Below, piece after piece: positions 1 through 13,300 of a DNA stretch of 64,000 bases; position 1 is the first letter of the stretch, and the number at the start of each line of letters is the position of its first letter. Source of the DNA: Trichoplax sp. H2 (lineage: Eukaryota; Placozoa; Uniplacotomia; Trichoplacea); the NCBI GenBank assembly GCA_003344405.1, contig NOWV01000017.1, positions 248,001 to 312,000 of the forward strand. Reading direction: 5' to 3'. Under the pieces are notes generated by a model. That model worked only from the letters and a program-made list of their open reading frames with translations. It had not been told where the DNA came from and searched no databases. The translations under genes and the position numbers were made by a program.

Positions 1-359
1 CTTAACAACGGACTCAAAGGAAAACATTTCATTTTAAGTCAAAAGATTATATATCACACGAACACAACGCATACTCGTATGTGCAATACCTATGTTTGAT
101 GATCATTCCTAAATACAAAATAAACAAATAATACAATATATTTATTCTATGGGCTTGATGCATCATTGTGCCTATCTCGCACTAGGAAGAGATTTCTATA
201 TAGTATGATAACCTAATTATGAATTTTCTGTCGATGTAATGCCTTACGTAGAATATATTTCCGTTCATCGATTGGGTATTAAATTAGTATTGAATATAAT
301 TGGAGTAATTCTGCAGAACGTCTAAATGTCCCTGCTTCTGTTTTAATAGGTTGGGTGGG

Positions 360-520
360 TGCTGGGTGTGGCAGTGATGTACAGTACTGTACAGTGTCCA
401 GTACAGTACATTGTACAGTAGCGCATAGTACTGTACTGTACTGTACTGTAAAGCGTACAATTGCACTGTGCGACGTGAGTGAGTGATTGTGCGCAGTACA
501 GCGTACAGCATAGAGATACA
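360..520. repeat. TACAG/CTGTA palindromic pentamer island upstream of the nucleoside hydrolase
   Basis: Dense copies of the pentamer TACAG and its reverse complement CTGTA, giving GTAC-centred palindromes such as GTACTGTACTGTACTG near 430. It ends about 60 bases before the ATG of the next gene, so it sits in the likely promoter or 5' leader. The same sequence type recurs at 29.4, 38.4-40.6, 45.9-47.8 and 59-60 kb. Confidence 0.85.
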
Positions 521-578
521 GCATAATAAGAAAACCTCTTCCTGTACACTGCTTGAAGGATTAGTTTGGCAATTAAAG

Positions 579-1792
579 ATGTCAGAAATTGAATCATTGA
601 CGACTGGAAAAACTTTGCTTTTGGATACCGATGCCGGTATTGATGATGCTCATGCTTTAATGGTTGCATTAACTCATGATAATTGCCGTGAGGTTGTTGG
701 TGTTACATGTACTTACGGTAATTGTTTAGTCGATCAAGTTGTTAAAAATGTTAGCTATATTTTACAGCAGTATGATAAAAAGATTCCGGTTTATAAAGGA
801 GCACAAACATCCCTAATGCGAACATATGAAAATTTAGTTTTTCATGGCCAAGATGGTCTTGGCGATATTGAGCATCGTTGTGATGACAAGGAATGGATAG
901 ATAGTTTGTTGCAATCAGAGCATGGTGCAATAGCTATGATTAATTTAAGTAAAAAATACGAAAAACAAATCACTTTGATAGCTATTGGACCATTGACGAA
1001 TCTTGCATTGGCGTGCAGGATTGATGGGAATTTTCCCTCAAGACTGAAAGAATTGATTATTATGGGAGGTAATCATACAGGTAGGAGATATTATGTATGC
1101 CCACACTACTATACATCTGTACTCTAGAATGACTCTGAGTAGATCACCATACGCTTGATTAGCTAAGCTAACTTTGATAATCATTCATGCATCTGAACAT
1201 AGATTCTTTGTGCCCTAATTTTCTCTGATTAATTAATGGACTAATAATATAATTATTTATAAATAATTAATTTGAAAACATTGTTCTGATTTCAATTTTA
1301 GCTTTGGGTAATGCTACATCAACGGGAGAATTTAACTTTGTCGTCGATCCGGAAGCGGCTGCCATAGTTTTAGATGAATTTCCGAGATTCTGTCCCGTTA
1401 AGGTTGTACCTTTAGAAGTTACTCTTGTTTCTAGCATCGAATTGGATTGGATTTCCGACATATGGCTTAAACAAGATTCCCCAAGAGCTACATTGAATCG
1501 AGATATGATGAAAAACTTCCTGAATAAGATGAAAGCAGAGAAACGGGAGGGTTATCCAGCCTGGGATGTGCTAGCTGTTGCTGCAGCCTTGCAACCAAAT
1601 TTTATTCGTGATAGTTTCAAGAACTTTATGACAGTAGAGCTCCATGGCAGCAGGACGAGAGGGCAAGGTGTTATAGATCGAAAGACGAAATGTGATTACC
1701 CAGTTGAAATAATTACAAAAGTTGATAGGGAAATGCTACGGCAGATGCTTTATAAATCGACCATGCCAGCGGAAAATCATGGTAGCTCATAG
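579..1792 (+). CDS. Nucleoside hydrolase, purine-type (IAG-like) active site
   Basis: Two exons: 579-1080 and 1302-1792, phase 1 intron (CAG|GTAGGA ... TTTTAG|CT), 330 aa. It should hydrolyse the N-glycosidic bond of ribonucleosides to ribose and base (nucleoside salvage), probably in the cytosol since no signal peptide is seen. The N-terminal DTDAGIDDAHAL is the family's calcium/ribose-binding aspartate cluster. IGPLTNLALA, MGGN, the EFNF-VDPEAA block and the C-terminal TRGQGVIDR also match. Near residue 260 the usual HD is replaced by WD (PAWDVLAVA). A Trp-Asp pair there is typical of inosine-adenosine-guanosine hydrolases such as the Trypanosoma vivax enzyme, so purine preference is inferred. 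The ATG at 579 is the first methionine adjoining conserved sequence; an in-frame extension to 483 starts inside the repeat island and is unlikely. Length fits the family. Confidence 0.92.
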
Positions 1793-3965
1793 TAATAGCT
1801 TAACTAATTAAGAGCCTTGCTAAAATATTTTGATCAAACATACAGTATGCAATCCAACCCATCTCTCTGTTACTGAAAATCGTACACGTATATCTAATTC
1901 TTGAAAGGAAGGTATATAGGCGATCGCTATGCTTTTTTGTATACTGTAATATACCAAAGGTACAAGTATATCGAATGGGAAAGTGATTGTTTGTTAGCAT
2001 AGTGTAGTAATTATTTACTAAGTTATAATACAGGACACGTTGTTGATGGAGAATATAGATTTAATAGTGCTTATGTTAGTGACTCTGGGGATTAAGGCAT
2101 AAATTTCTAATTGGGAACTGTAAGGATTTTATCTGCGCATTGTAACGGATTCATTCGTATACAAGAAGTTAGTGTCGTTATGTCAATTTATATTTTGATT
2201 AATCCTTATTATTATGTATATTAGAACTGTTATGATATGATTCATGATTATAAGTGTATCAATGATAGTTGGATGTATTAACGATAAATATATTCTTTAA
2301 ATTAAGGATTAATAAATATGGGATTGTTACCAAAACGATGATTTTCTAGGAATGATTAAATTTATTAAATAATTTTATGATACAGTGCTTTATTCTAGAT
2401 ATACTATGCTATGTGGATATTGTAGATATCTGCTAGATTTTGTTACATAAATTTTGTACTAATAACAGGTACGTTATTTCGTTCCATACGAAGTTATTAC
2501 ACTATTTACGAATCTAAAAAGTTTGATCTCGATTCCAAGTAACCTTGTTGATGATCCTTGATCAAGTCGATATTATACGATTATGTTAACTATAGGATTT
2601 TATAGCCATGGAATTAAAAAATATCATAGTATTTACTGTTTTGTATTGTGACTTCTTATAATAAAATAACACTAAGGTTCTAAATTTAAACCATATCAGA
2701 TAACTAGTAGAGTACTCAACTGATCTTGCTCGATATAGGAGCAACGATTAGCGATTAGCATCCTATATGATTCGAACAACTGTAATTCAACCACTTAAGA
2801 TTGAGCATTTAATTACTGTTATTGTGTCGCTGCAATGACTAGCAAGAAGCTGTAGGTAAAAAAAGGTAACACGGAAACATGTACTGTAAGCTAACCAAAG
2901 TATTATGGACAATAAACATTTATTGTATTGCATTTAATTTATAATTGATACATGGTCAAAGTCTATCATTGAGTGATATATATCTCAGTGGGTATCCTTG
3001 CATCTTCATAATATTTACATGAGGGTTATCTCACCTAGTGAGTCTATGACTTAATCAAAATATGGGCCGATATTTCAATATTCTAGATGCTGCTAGTTAC
3101 TCTACGATTGTCCTTCTCTGTTGATTTATTAATTTAGTGTCATCAATTATGAAAGAAATAGCATATTATCAAGCCAGAAAATTTCTTCCAAGATTGTAAC
3201 GGCAATTATCCTGCAGGTGATGGTATTGTATGATAGTAAAAACAATGGCATCACTTCCTAGAATGAACATTATATCGTCAATGAAGAAATATTCTAGCAA
3301 TGAACAGAAGAGAAGGTTGCATTTTAATCCTACCAATCGTAGCTATCAAAAAAATTTTATGGAGTTAAAGTGCTGTATAGCTAAGGATTGTTATCAAATC
3401 CTATTAGAGATAAAATAAAATAGTAATTTGATGCCTCTAGTTTAGTTTATATCTTACAGTAAGTACCGAAGATAGCTTATTAATATATATCTTATTTATG
3501 TGATCATATCTACTCATACCAGCCTTATGAAGCAAATAAAAATTTAGAGATTAAAAATACTTTAATTAAGATTACGACTGTATAGAACAGTAGTTTTTGT
3601 ACGATCCATTTTAGCCATGCTTAATCATGAGCCGATGATTTGGAGAACATGAATAGGTATATGTAGAAAAAAGGCATCGGATCTACACTTTCTATCCAAT
3701 AAAATAGAACTATGTGGAGGCGATAGATACTGTATTCCACGATAATTCAGTTATAAAATGCCATGAGTAAATAATTTACGTCATCAGTATGCGCCCATTT
3801 TATTAAGAAATGGGGGATACGAAAGGAACCCAATTTCAACATTATATCCAATCGGAAAGGATGCATTTACTATATTACAATAGTTAATATCTCAATTCGA
3901 TCAATTTTATAACTATAATATTCTAGAGTCAGTACAACGGGCTACACTCTAGCCGATTTACTGTT

Positions 3966-4102
3966 TCTAGGACGTATTATTTTAAAAATAAGGACTTCTG
4001 CTCAGTGAAAAAAAGCTCTAGGGCTGCTTTCCAATACATCCTGATGCGTATCTCTAGGGCGCATTATTTTAAAATAAGGATTTCCGTTCAGTAAAGAAAA
4101 GT
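3966..4102. repeat. Imperfect direct duplication of about 50 bp
   Basis: A segment starting TCTAGGACGTATTATTTTAA at 3966 recurs as TCTAGGGCGCATTATTTTAA at 4053. The similarity continues through AAATAAGGA(C/T)TTC(T/C)G(C/T)TCAGT(G/A)AA, about 87 bases apart. No target-site duplication or coding content was seen. Confidence 0.7.
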
Positions 4103-5273
4103 AATCGAACTATATAATACATGCTATGCGGTATGTCTCAGCATAAATTATTGAGCATTGTCTCAGGCATCGAAAGTGGTTCATGGCTACATACGCGTAC
4201 ACTTTCTATCTTTCTTCATGTGTATTCGTGCATTTCAAGCCTTAGAGCCGGGAAAAGGAATAATTACAGTATGTTAACTTTTTTATTCTACAGTATCGCA
4301 ATTGTACCACAGTTTCACTGCTGTATCCATAAGCGTTATAAAAAAAAATAAATTATTGCTTTAAATTCATGCAGATTCGAATTGTAAAACGCAACAGCGA
4401 CTTCATTGAAATTATGTTTATGCATTAACAAATTCTCCCTTGAATTGTATAGAATAGATCGATTTTAATAAAATATTATTTTCGCGTAGGCTAGACTGTG
4501 TAATCTTCTATTGGTCAAAAAATTATTATTTGACAAACGGTAGAGAAGATAGTTTTCTGTAGGTACAGTAGACTCTTAATAAGCATAAAATGGGTGTATT
4601 TATAATTTATGAAATTATTCTAAATTAACCTTTACTGCCTACTAATATACTGTACAATATGATGAAGTAGACAACAATAGACCATTCTATTGGTTGGTGA
4701 TTGTACTTTAGTAGTTGGAAACGATGACAACTATGGTTCAATATCAGTTGTATTTTCATTTGTAGCGTATTCAGGTAGTAGAAATAGTCTAGAATCAGAG
4801 TTCCACTATCCTTATTGATATAGAGTGAACAAGTCAGTTTCTCCCTTAAGAAGGTCTCTCTTATTTAAGTGATTTGTTTAGACTGACCAACAGCGTTAAT
4901 AAGAGCTGTAGAGGCTTGTATCCAAGGATACAAGATGATGCAGTAACGTAAGCCTCAAGTTGTAGCTTAATTGGCGAGAAAAATTAACATTACTAGCGGA
5001 TTCGACTAGACTGATTGATACAGTATACAGTATATGTCGGGACGGCTAGTGTATTTTATATGGAGTAATCCTACCGTACAAGAAAGGTAAATACTAGCAA
5101 GATTCACTTTTAAAAGTTTAATGATCGTCCGTTTGTACAGTATAAGCCTTTTACTCACACTGCAGGCAATCTATAGAACAATCTCGATGATTGTATAAAG
5201 AAGATACTGTATCAAGTTGTTACAGCTTATACTCCGTTAGCATGGATCGATGGGAAGGAGTCAAGAAGTAGAT

Positions 5274-5690
5274 ATCAAGCTACGGCAGGTCTACCGTTTA
5301 CTATGAATTACTCATCTCTTTCAAGTAGTCCTAAAGCATAGAATAGAAAGACAGTAATGCCAATAACGTACAATAAAGTTATTAAAATGCATGAAAAATC
5401 GTTGAAGAAGACATCAAGCTGCGGCAACTCTACCGTTTACTATAGATTACTCATCTCTTTCAAGTAGTCCTAAAGCATAGAATAGAACGACAGTAATGCC
5501 AATAACGTACAATAAAGTCATTAAAAAGCATGAAAAATCGTTGAAGAAGACATCAAGCTACGGCAACTTTACCGTTTACTGTACTATGGATTATTCATCT
5601 CTTTCAAGTAGTCCTAAAGCATAGAATAGAAGGACAGTAATGCCAAGAACGTACAATAAAGCCATTAAAATGTATGAAAAATAGTTTATC
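5274..5690. repeat. 139-bp tandem repeat, three copies
   Basis: Copies begin with ATCAAGCT at 5274, 5413 and 5552, exactly 139 bases apart. Shared blocks include CTACCGTTTACT, TCATCTCTTTCAAGTAGTCC, TAAAGCATAGAATAGAA and AACGTACAATAAAG. Copies differ by scattered substitutions and small indels. Non-coding; resembles a minisatellite or young local duplication. Confidence 0.9.
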
Positions 5691-7321
5691 GTTTTTAGTT
5701 AGCAGTTGTTGTTGAAATTTATTGGTGTACTATCAGGAGAGGACGTACTTCCGCTATCAATGAATATGTCATGTATTGTTCGTTAATGCATTTTCTCTTG
5801 GATTACTTGCTTCTTCCTACATAAGATTACAATCAAAGAAGAGATAATAATATCATTAAATATGCAAAATCGTCCATGTTTTCATTTGAAATTCAGTAGT
5901 ACATCGATGGTCGGTGTTATTCTACTCGATAGTAGCGTGAACTATGTGTAGTTTGGACATTATTCCTGTGTCCATCGAATAGACTATCGCCATTGTTTAC
6001 AATTTACACTCCAAAGAGGTGGGATTTACGATTCTTCTTCTTGTTATTATTTATTATGATTATCTATTTTTATTTTGAATATTTTGAATAATCATTTTGG
6101 GGTTATTGATTATGCGTCACGCTGTAGTACTGTCTTGTTGGTGAGGTTGTATCAAGTTTATGTCGCTGTTTCAACTGTAGTATTATGCACGACGATGTCT
6201 AGTATGAGTGAAGAGATCAACTGGGTCGGTTATCCATCTCTCTCTCTCCATTTTAGCGTCAAATACAGTACATTAGTGTACATTATTTTTAGAGACACTT
6301 ATTGAAAGATCTCCAAGGGTCTCTTTACCTTGGACTGTCCACTATTCAAGTGTGTATTGTCGGACTTTAAAAAGAAATTTCAAGGGGTTATTGTATCATT
6401 GACATCGATACCTATACAGATAGGAAACGATTGACTATAAATTGTATACAGATGGTTGGATAGTTTCAGTAGCTATTCTAGACATGATCCACTTTATTTT
6501 CCAGGATAGAGGATAAAAGAAAATATCATGCATCAATTAAAGATTGTTGTATCATTGAAAGAAGTGAAATGACAAGGGGAGGGTTGACCATCAGTAATGT
6601 GATGCGGATACCGACGTGAGTAATTACAACTAATTAATGACGCGTTGCATATGAATTAGTATCGGCTGTAGGATGATTTTTCTGTACTTTCACTCGTCAT
6701 TGTACCGTCAATAAATCCAATTTATCATTGTCTAGCGTTGACCATAGCGGGTCATTTAACGTCAGTACGCTGGTAGTGCGGAGAGATTATGTTCGACTGA
6801 AATCAATGAATTAAGAATTGGCTGGCTTTGGACCATTTAGAAAAAAAAAAATTGTTTCTTCCCTTTGGAATTTTTTCTTTTTTGGATAGGCTAGTACAAA
6901 TTATTGAATGTTAAGAGAAGAAAAGTGATTGCTATTTCTTGCTCTAGTACTGTCCTATTTCCAACTATTCATGGTAGGTCTTGATTACACCTATCAAAAT
7001 ACTACCGTCATTGAGCTGCTACATAAATAGTAATTACAGAGAAAAAGTGTTACACCATTCAAGAGTTAGAAGGCTTGGAGAAACACATTGATCATCCACG
7101 ATAGCTGTGTCGATGAAGTCATTTGCATCAAATTGATACACTTGTTATTTATCATCGAGAATAAGAGAGTACAGCATCCAAGTGATTATCCATAACAGTT
7201 TTGGATACGATATCGCGACATTGAAAGCAAGGCAATCAGGTGCAGTTGACAGGGGGAAAAAAAAAAACCAAGCGACAAAGAATCAAAAAAAAAATAAAAG
7301 CTCATAACAACATTGAACGAC

Positions 7322-10300
7322 ATGAGTGATTGCAGTGGACTTCAAACTGAAAATGATACAATCCATAACCGTTGTAGTGAAAACATGCAAGAAGAGCAAA
7401 ATCATGTTGAAAGATGGCTCAATTTAAATCCTCAATTTTTTGAAGACTATTTTATGAGATGTGCTAGCCCTGAATTAGTTGACAGGTGGTTAGCCAAACG
7501 CACTAAAAGAGTCCAGTTAGAAGATAAAAGAGAAGACAGTCATCAATCCAACGCTGATACGACATCCATTGGTGATGACGACGACGAGAATGACGATCAT
7601 GACGTTGACACCAACAGCAGCGACAGCAGCAGTGATGATGATAATCAAGATAACGTTGACAATGATACAATTTCAAGTCGTGTCGATTGCAACTGGCAAA
7701 AATTTGTACGCTATCAACGACAAAAATTTCGTTCACAAGAATCATTTCCTACACGAGATGATTCAATAGTAACATCACCTAGTCCAAGGAAGCAATATTT
7801 GAGAAAATCCAAAAGTTTCACTACTTATGATGGCAACTTACCAAGTACAGCCAGAGCAGAATTATTGCAATCAGTCTTAAAGTCCAAGGTCACCTTACCC
7901 CGCCATGATAACGATAATGGCGAATGGAAGTCACACTTGAATAACCAAAATCAACAAGAGATTTTCTTAGCTTTAGTCGGTGATATATCCAACGAGTTAG
8001 ATCTAGATCGACTATGTAGGAAAATATCATTCAATGTTTGGATGCTAACCAAAGTTGAGCGTTGCTTACTCTATTTAATCGAAGGTACAGACAAGTCGAA
8101 AGAATTAACTTGTAAATCTCTTTACATCGACCGACAAAATTTAACTGCCACTAGTCTAGTAGCATCCAGTCCTGATCTGCAATTAGATAGACCCTGGTCT
8201 CAAGGTATCGTTGGTTTAGTAAGCCAAATCGGAGAGGTAGTTAAAATTGATGATGCCACAAAGGTAAGCCGCTTATTTTAATAATATGCTTATAGTACAA
8301 CACATCTTTTACTTTCAAAGATTGACAGACTCACAGAGCGAGAGAGTCAAAGAAAAAAATAATCAATTTCTGTGCTTTACATGATGATATTACGAGGCAA
8401 CATGTACTATGGACATATTTTAGACATAGTTATGATTGCTATAGTATGTATCTGCACTTGTACAGTATGTCGGTGAGTTTGTAACCAGTGAACAATGCTT
8501 GTTATTTTTTTTCTCATAATAGCATAGACAGTTTGGCATTCTACTTATATATGAATTATATGTTACTGTACGCTTTAAAAGTCGAATAGATTATCAATCT
8601 GTCTGACATTACCAATGGTATCGATATCGATATACTCTACAACGTTCCATCTCATCGCTGAGTTAACATGATAATCAAATCTATCTTCTTCATCAAAATT
8701 GATTATCAAATAAAAAATAATACTTCCAATTTTCTCCAATTCTAAAACGTGTTATGCCATGTAATCAATTCTTTGCAATAAAATTGATTAGACGTGATCT
8801 CGGTTAAAGCCGTTGAGGCAATCTTGATAATTTTAAGTCTGAAGTTTTTTTACAATCTTGATTAATAATAAGTATGTATGATATATAAAAATTATTATTG
8901 CTTTTATTTGATAAAAAAATGAAACTTCTTGTCGGTGAAGATAAAAGTCGAAATAGTTCAAAATTTCATCTGAAAATTTCCTTAGTCAATTAAAATGACG
9001 ATAGTAACAATTTTTAACATTAAAAAACATCATGCAGAAAATTCGTCTAACTTGAAATACGTAAAGCTAAATTAAACCCAGCTGGTGTTTGATTGTTTTT
9101 AATCAAGTGTTATTGTACTTTCAATACTATTGTTTGTAATTAGGATTCTCGATGTCGAAAGGAAGAAATGTATTTGATCGGTTGCAAGATTGATAATTTA
9201 CTATGTATGCCGATTAAGGATAGCCAAGGCAATGTAAGTCAACTCTTATCTGACGTTTCATCCTGTTAGCTAACGGAAATTTAATAACTGCAATTTCTTT
9301 TGAATAAATTTTTTCATTTTGAAATCTTTCTTTTTACATCCAATGATATTTAGTTTCTATAGGATTAACTAACATTTTTTTTTTAATTGAAATAATCAGT
9401 AATAATATTGACAAAATTAAGTTTCTATCAACTTAGGTTGATTTTCTAGACAATATTAGCTGTCTGATTTGTTCTCAAGATACAGTTTCAATCTTTTCTG
9501 TATCGCGTTCCTCATTGATACGAGTATGATCGTCACAATATTATCATTTAAATCTGAATCTATTAAGTTGACATAGAATAATTACAGACTAATATTAAAT
9601 TTAAGATTGGCTCGTAATGCCTAAGAATCCAATTCTTATTTATTCCCAACAATAACATTCCTGAATAATATGAGTCTTGAAATCCTTAAAATTTACTATC
9701 AAGATTTTTTATGATCGGATACAATATCTTTTATGCAAAATAATTGCCACCAATAAATTCAATCCAATAAATTTTACTGGCTGTTTGACGTACTACACTT
9801 ACTTTTTTAAACACTCTTTTCCACTCAATTATAGCTTATTAGTTAATAATATGTACCCATTAACTTAACTAGTTTTTATAACAATGCTTATTTGACTCGT
9901 TTAATGAAGTAGGCAAAGGTAACGACGATTTCATCGTAGCCTTTACATATGATAGTGATATTAGAGTCAGCGATACCAAGGTTGAATATTTAAATAGTCA
10001 AGTTTAGTAATAATATCTTGACATTGACTGCATCGTGACGCTTATTCCCTGCTAATATATTATCTATTATCTCTATATGGTACTTTCTTTCAATTTCTGA
10101 TTTTTTTAGTTCAACAATAGCATACCTGATCTATTAGATTAAAATAAAACATATGACAATAACACTATTGTAGTCTACAATTTGTAGACTAGTGAGGGTA
10201 AAATTTAAAGGAAATATTATCACCTTCATTCATTGATAGTAACTCAACTAAATAAACTATTATAAATCTTAAATAATGCCATAAAATATTGTCCGTAGTA

Positions 10301-13300
10301 AAAAATTATTTTTAATATCTAAAGACTGGATTAGACAGTGTTTTTCTTTCCTAGCTTTATTCTATTCAGTAGACCATAGTATATATTGTTGATTAATCCA
10401 TCATTGACAGAGTAAAGGAATCATTGATAATCATCAATAAATCGAATGTATTGCGTGGAAAGGAATCAATGGAATATTATTTATTTCTATTTTGCTATAG
10501 CTACAGAGAAGTATTATAGCGAATTTCCCTCCGTATTCTAAAAAAGTATAATGTAATTAAGATTTCTATTATTCTGCCCGATGGCTATGTAAATATACGC
10601 TATTTAAAAGACTGAAAACATTTCCTTGTGTATAAATTCTTGATTTACAACTATTCCAAACTTACCGTAATAGCTAATAATAAAGGGACGAACTGTATAA
10701 ATCAGATTGGGGACCTTTGGTTTAATTTCAGTCTCTTTTAAGCTTGAGATAATCATTGTTGATAATCATAATAAGATCAAATTGAACTATCCCACTTTCC
10801 TTGTTAATCAATTCTTTTCCTTAAATATCATCTATCATTTATTATTTGTATGAGTATCGAGCCATTCTAGATTAAATCAGACGATCAAAAAAAAATAATA
10901 TATTGCAAGTATCAGGATAATTAATACCTTCTATTTTCCTAATTTTGGGAAAAAATATCATCAATAGGTGATTGGAGTTGTACAGGCTATCAATAAGAAA
11001 TCAGATGGCGTCGGATTTAGTGATGAAGATGTCAAGGTATTTTAGCCATTGATTTAATAAATTATTTTATTATTACTTTAACTTTAAGGGTTTTAAAATA
11101 AAAAAAATAATATTTAAAATAATTCTGTATTGGAATAACTGTCCATGACAATCTACGCTTGTGAAATATTTTAATATTACGATAACGTAAATATACGGTA
11201 TTTAATTTCTCCACGATAAAACAAATACCGTTTAACAATATCAAATCAATTTTTTTATCTATACAATAATAATTGTAAACCAATTATCTAGATTCTAAGC
11301 TGAGGATAGTAGAGACAGTATTTAAGTAATATGATAAAAATCAGTTTATATTTCGGTAGATTACATTTGGTACTCTTCCCTCCTTTAAAATGAAATTAAC
11401 ATGATGAAAATGAGATATTAATAACTGCTAGTAGTAACGAAAAACCCTCTTTACTTTATAGTAGGTAGTATTGTACGTAACAATAAGTCATTGGAGACGA
11501 TACAACCACGAAGTAGATATTATCTATTCCAATAAAATAGACTTGGAGTAAAGCTATTATTCTATGATAAACAACAAAATAGCTGTTTCGTTTCGATATT
11601 ATTACATTATTTATTTCTATTTTACCATTTCTACCGACATCCGATGTCATTTTTCATCCTTACATATTAACTGCATTGTTAATATACATGACCTGTAAAT
11701 AAATGGACCTTTCTTAGTTTTTACTGTATATCAGATCAAGATTATTGTTTTATTGTACGGTAGTGATCTAGCTACAAATACTATTAGAAATGAGGCTATT
11801 TATTTTTATCATAGACTTTATGACTTGACTGAATAATAAGTACTAGTATAAAATTAATTAGTTTTTGCCATTCGCTATTGATATCGATGTTATTAATCAG
11901 ACTTAAAGAGGTACTTTATGATAATAAATTCTGAAAGTAAAAGTACTTGGCAGCTTAAAAGCACGTAATTCTTAATTTGCGAGTTATTTATATATCCTTA
12001 TCTGGCCATTAAATCACAGTTACAGTCATGTAACTGCCATCGTAACACAAACAACACCCTAAGGTTCTAAGTATTAAATTAAGTTAAATATTCGAAAGAG
12101 AAAGTTGATTAGTAGTAACATGGTTTTAAAGTTTGTATGATACAAATTATAAGTTCGTATTTGTGTACCGTAAGTTAAAATAGGCAATCTATTGGAATCA
12201 GGGATATAGAAAATGATCGTATAAATGATACCTTGTATCCAATCGCCTCTAAGGAAGCTAGTAATAAAAAATTGATATATCATGATAGGTGAACAACAGT
12301 TCGTACGTAAATTACCTTTATCCATTACTGACAAATAGCGAATGTTAAAAATAACCTGTACTTAGTCTACTATAAAGTTTAGTACTTTAAAATTTACCAA
12401 CGGGACATATCGTAGGCAGGATTATGATCTAACTACTCTTAAATTATAGTAGGTATCACTCTCATTCATTGGATCATGTCTATTTTTTATTTCACTAATA
12501 ATTAATAGTATCGATAGTCAATAAAAATGAAATTAACGGCAATTTTGGCTCATTTAGTAAATTATCGGCACTAGTCATTAGGTATTGACTCGTTTAGTAG
12601 TTCATTCCTGGATAATATTATATTAGCAAAGTAAACCAGGCATCGCCATATCTATTTATAGTGAACGATAGTCCAATTCTTTTATTCTTCACAATATTAT
12701 ACCACCCACATGAATGTCGGTAGTCATACAAAATAGGTATAGTACCTTAAAAGGTCTAAATATTTTATGAATCAACCGTAAATTGAAGTTCTCGTCAAAG
12801 TGTATCAGACTAAAGTGTAACCTGGTCATGGATAACTATTTAAGACTGAAAATTAGTAATGATACTCGATATAATATACTATAATAAAAAAATTGGACCC
12901 CCTAAGTCTAATTGTTATCTATTTCAAACGAGCCGAAAGATCTAGTAAATAATTGAACGCATTCGTTTATAAATTACAGTTTTAAACATAGTGCCTTCGA
13001 TTGTAGGTCAAATTTTATCCTAATAAATGATATCATTCACATAATGACACTAGCTTATGTAAGTGCCGTAGTAAAATTAAGTCTTGTCGACTATAAGACT
13101 TAAGTTGATTTCGTGCCTGTGTATGGCATATAAAATAATCTATTATTATATATTTATATGGACATTTAAAGTGATAAAGTTCAAGTAATCTTGTAGCTAA
13201 GGTTGTCATCGTCTTGAATACTTGATTTGAATGTATTATTGTATCACTGATTTTATGTTTAACTCGTGAATGGAATGGTAATGTTTATTTATCCTTTAAT

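Larger units (their letters stand above)
1793..7321. other. Gene-poor interval between nucleoside hydrolase and phosphodiesterase
   Basis: About 5.5 kb in which I find no exon matching a known family on either strand. Open frames are short (under 80 codons) and lack splice context. It holds an imperfect direct duplication at 3966-4102 and a three-copy 139-bp tandem repeat at 5274-5690. The last part may carry the promoter and 5' leader of the phosphodiesterase; A-rich tracts occur at 7256-7300. Non-coding 5' exons would not be visible here. Confidence 0.6.

Noticed and set aside
483-578. Extended N-terminus of the nucleoside hydrolase from a frame opening at 483
   Set aside because: The extra residues begin inside the palindrome island and have no family similarity; the ATG at 579 precedes conserved sequence directly.
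5274-5690. CRISPR-like array
   Set aside because: Whole 139-bp units are duplicated with no short repeat/unique spacer alternation, in a eukaryotic genome; the 101-bp array at 59 kb fails for the same reason.
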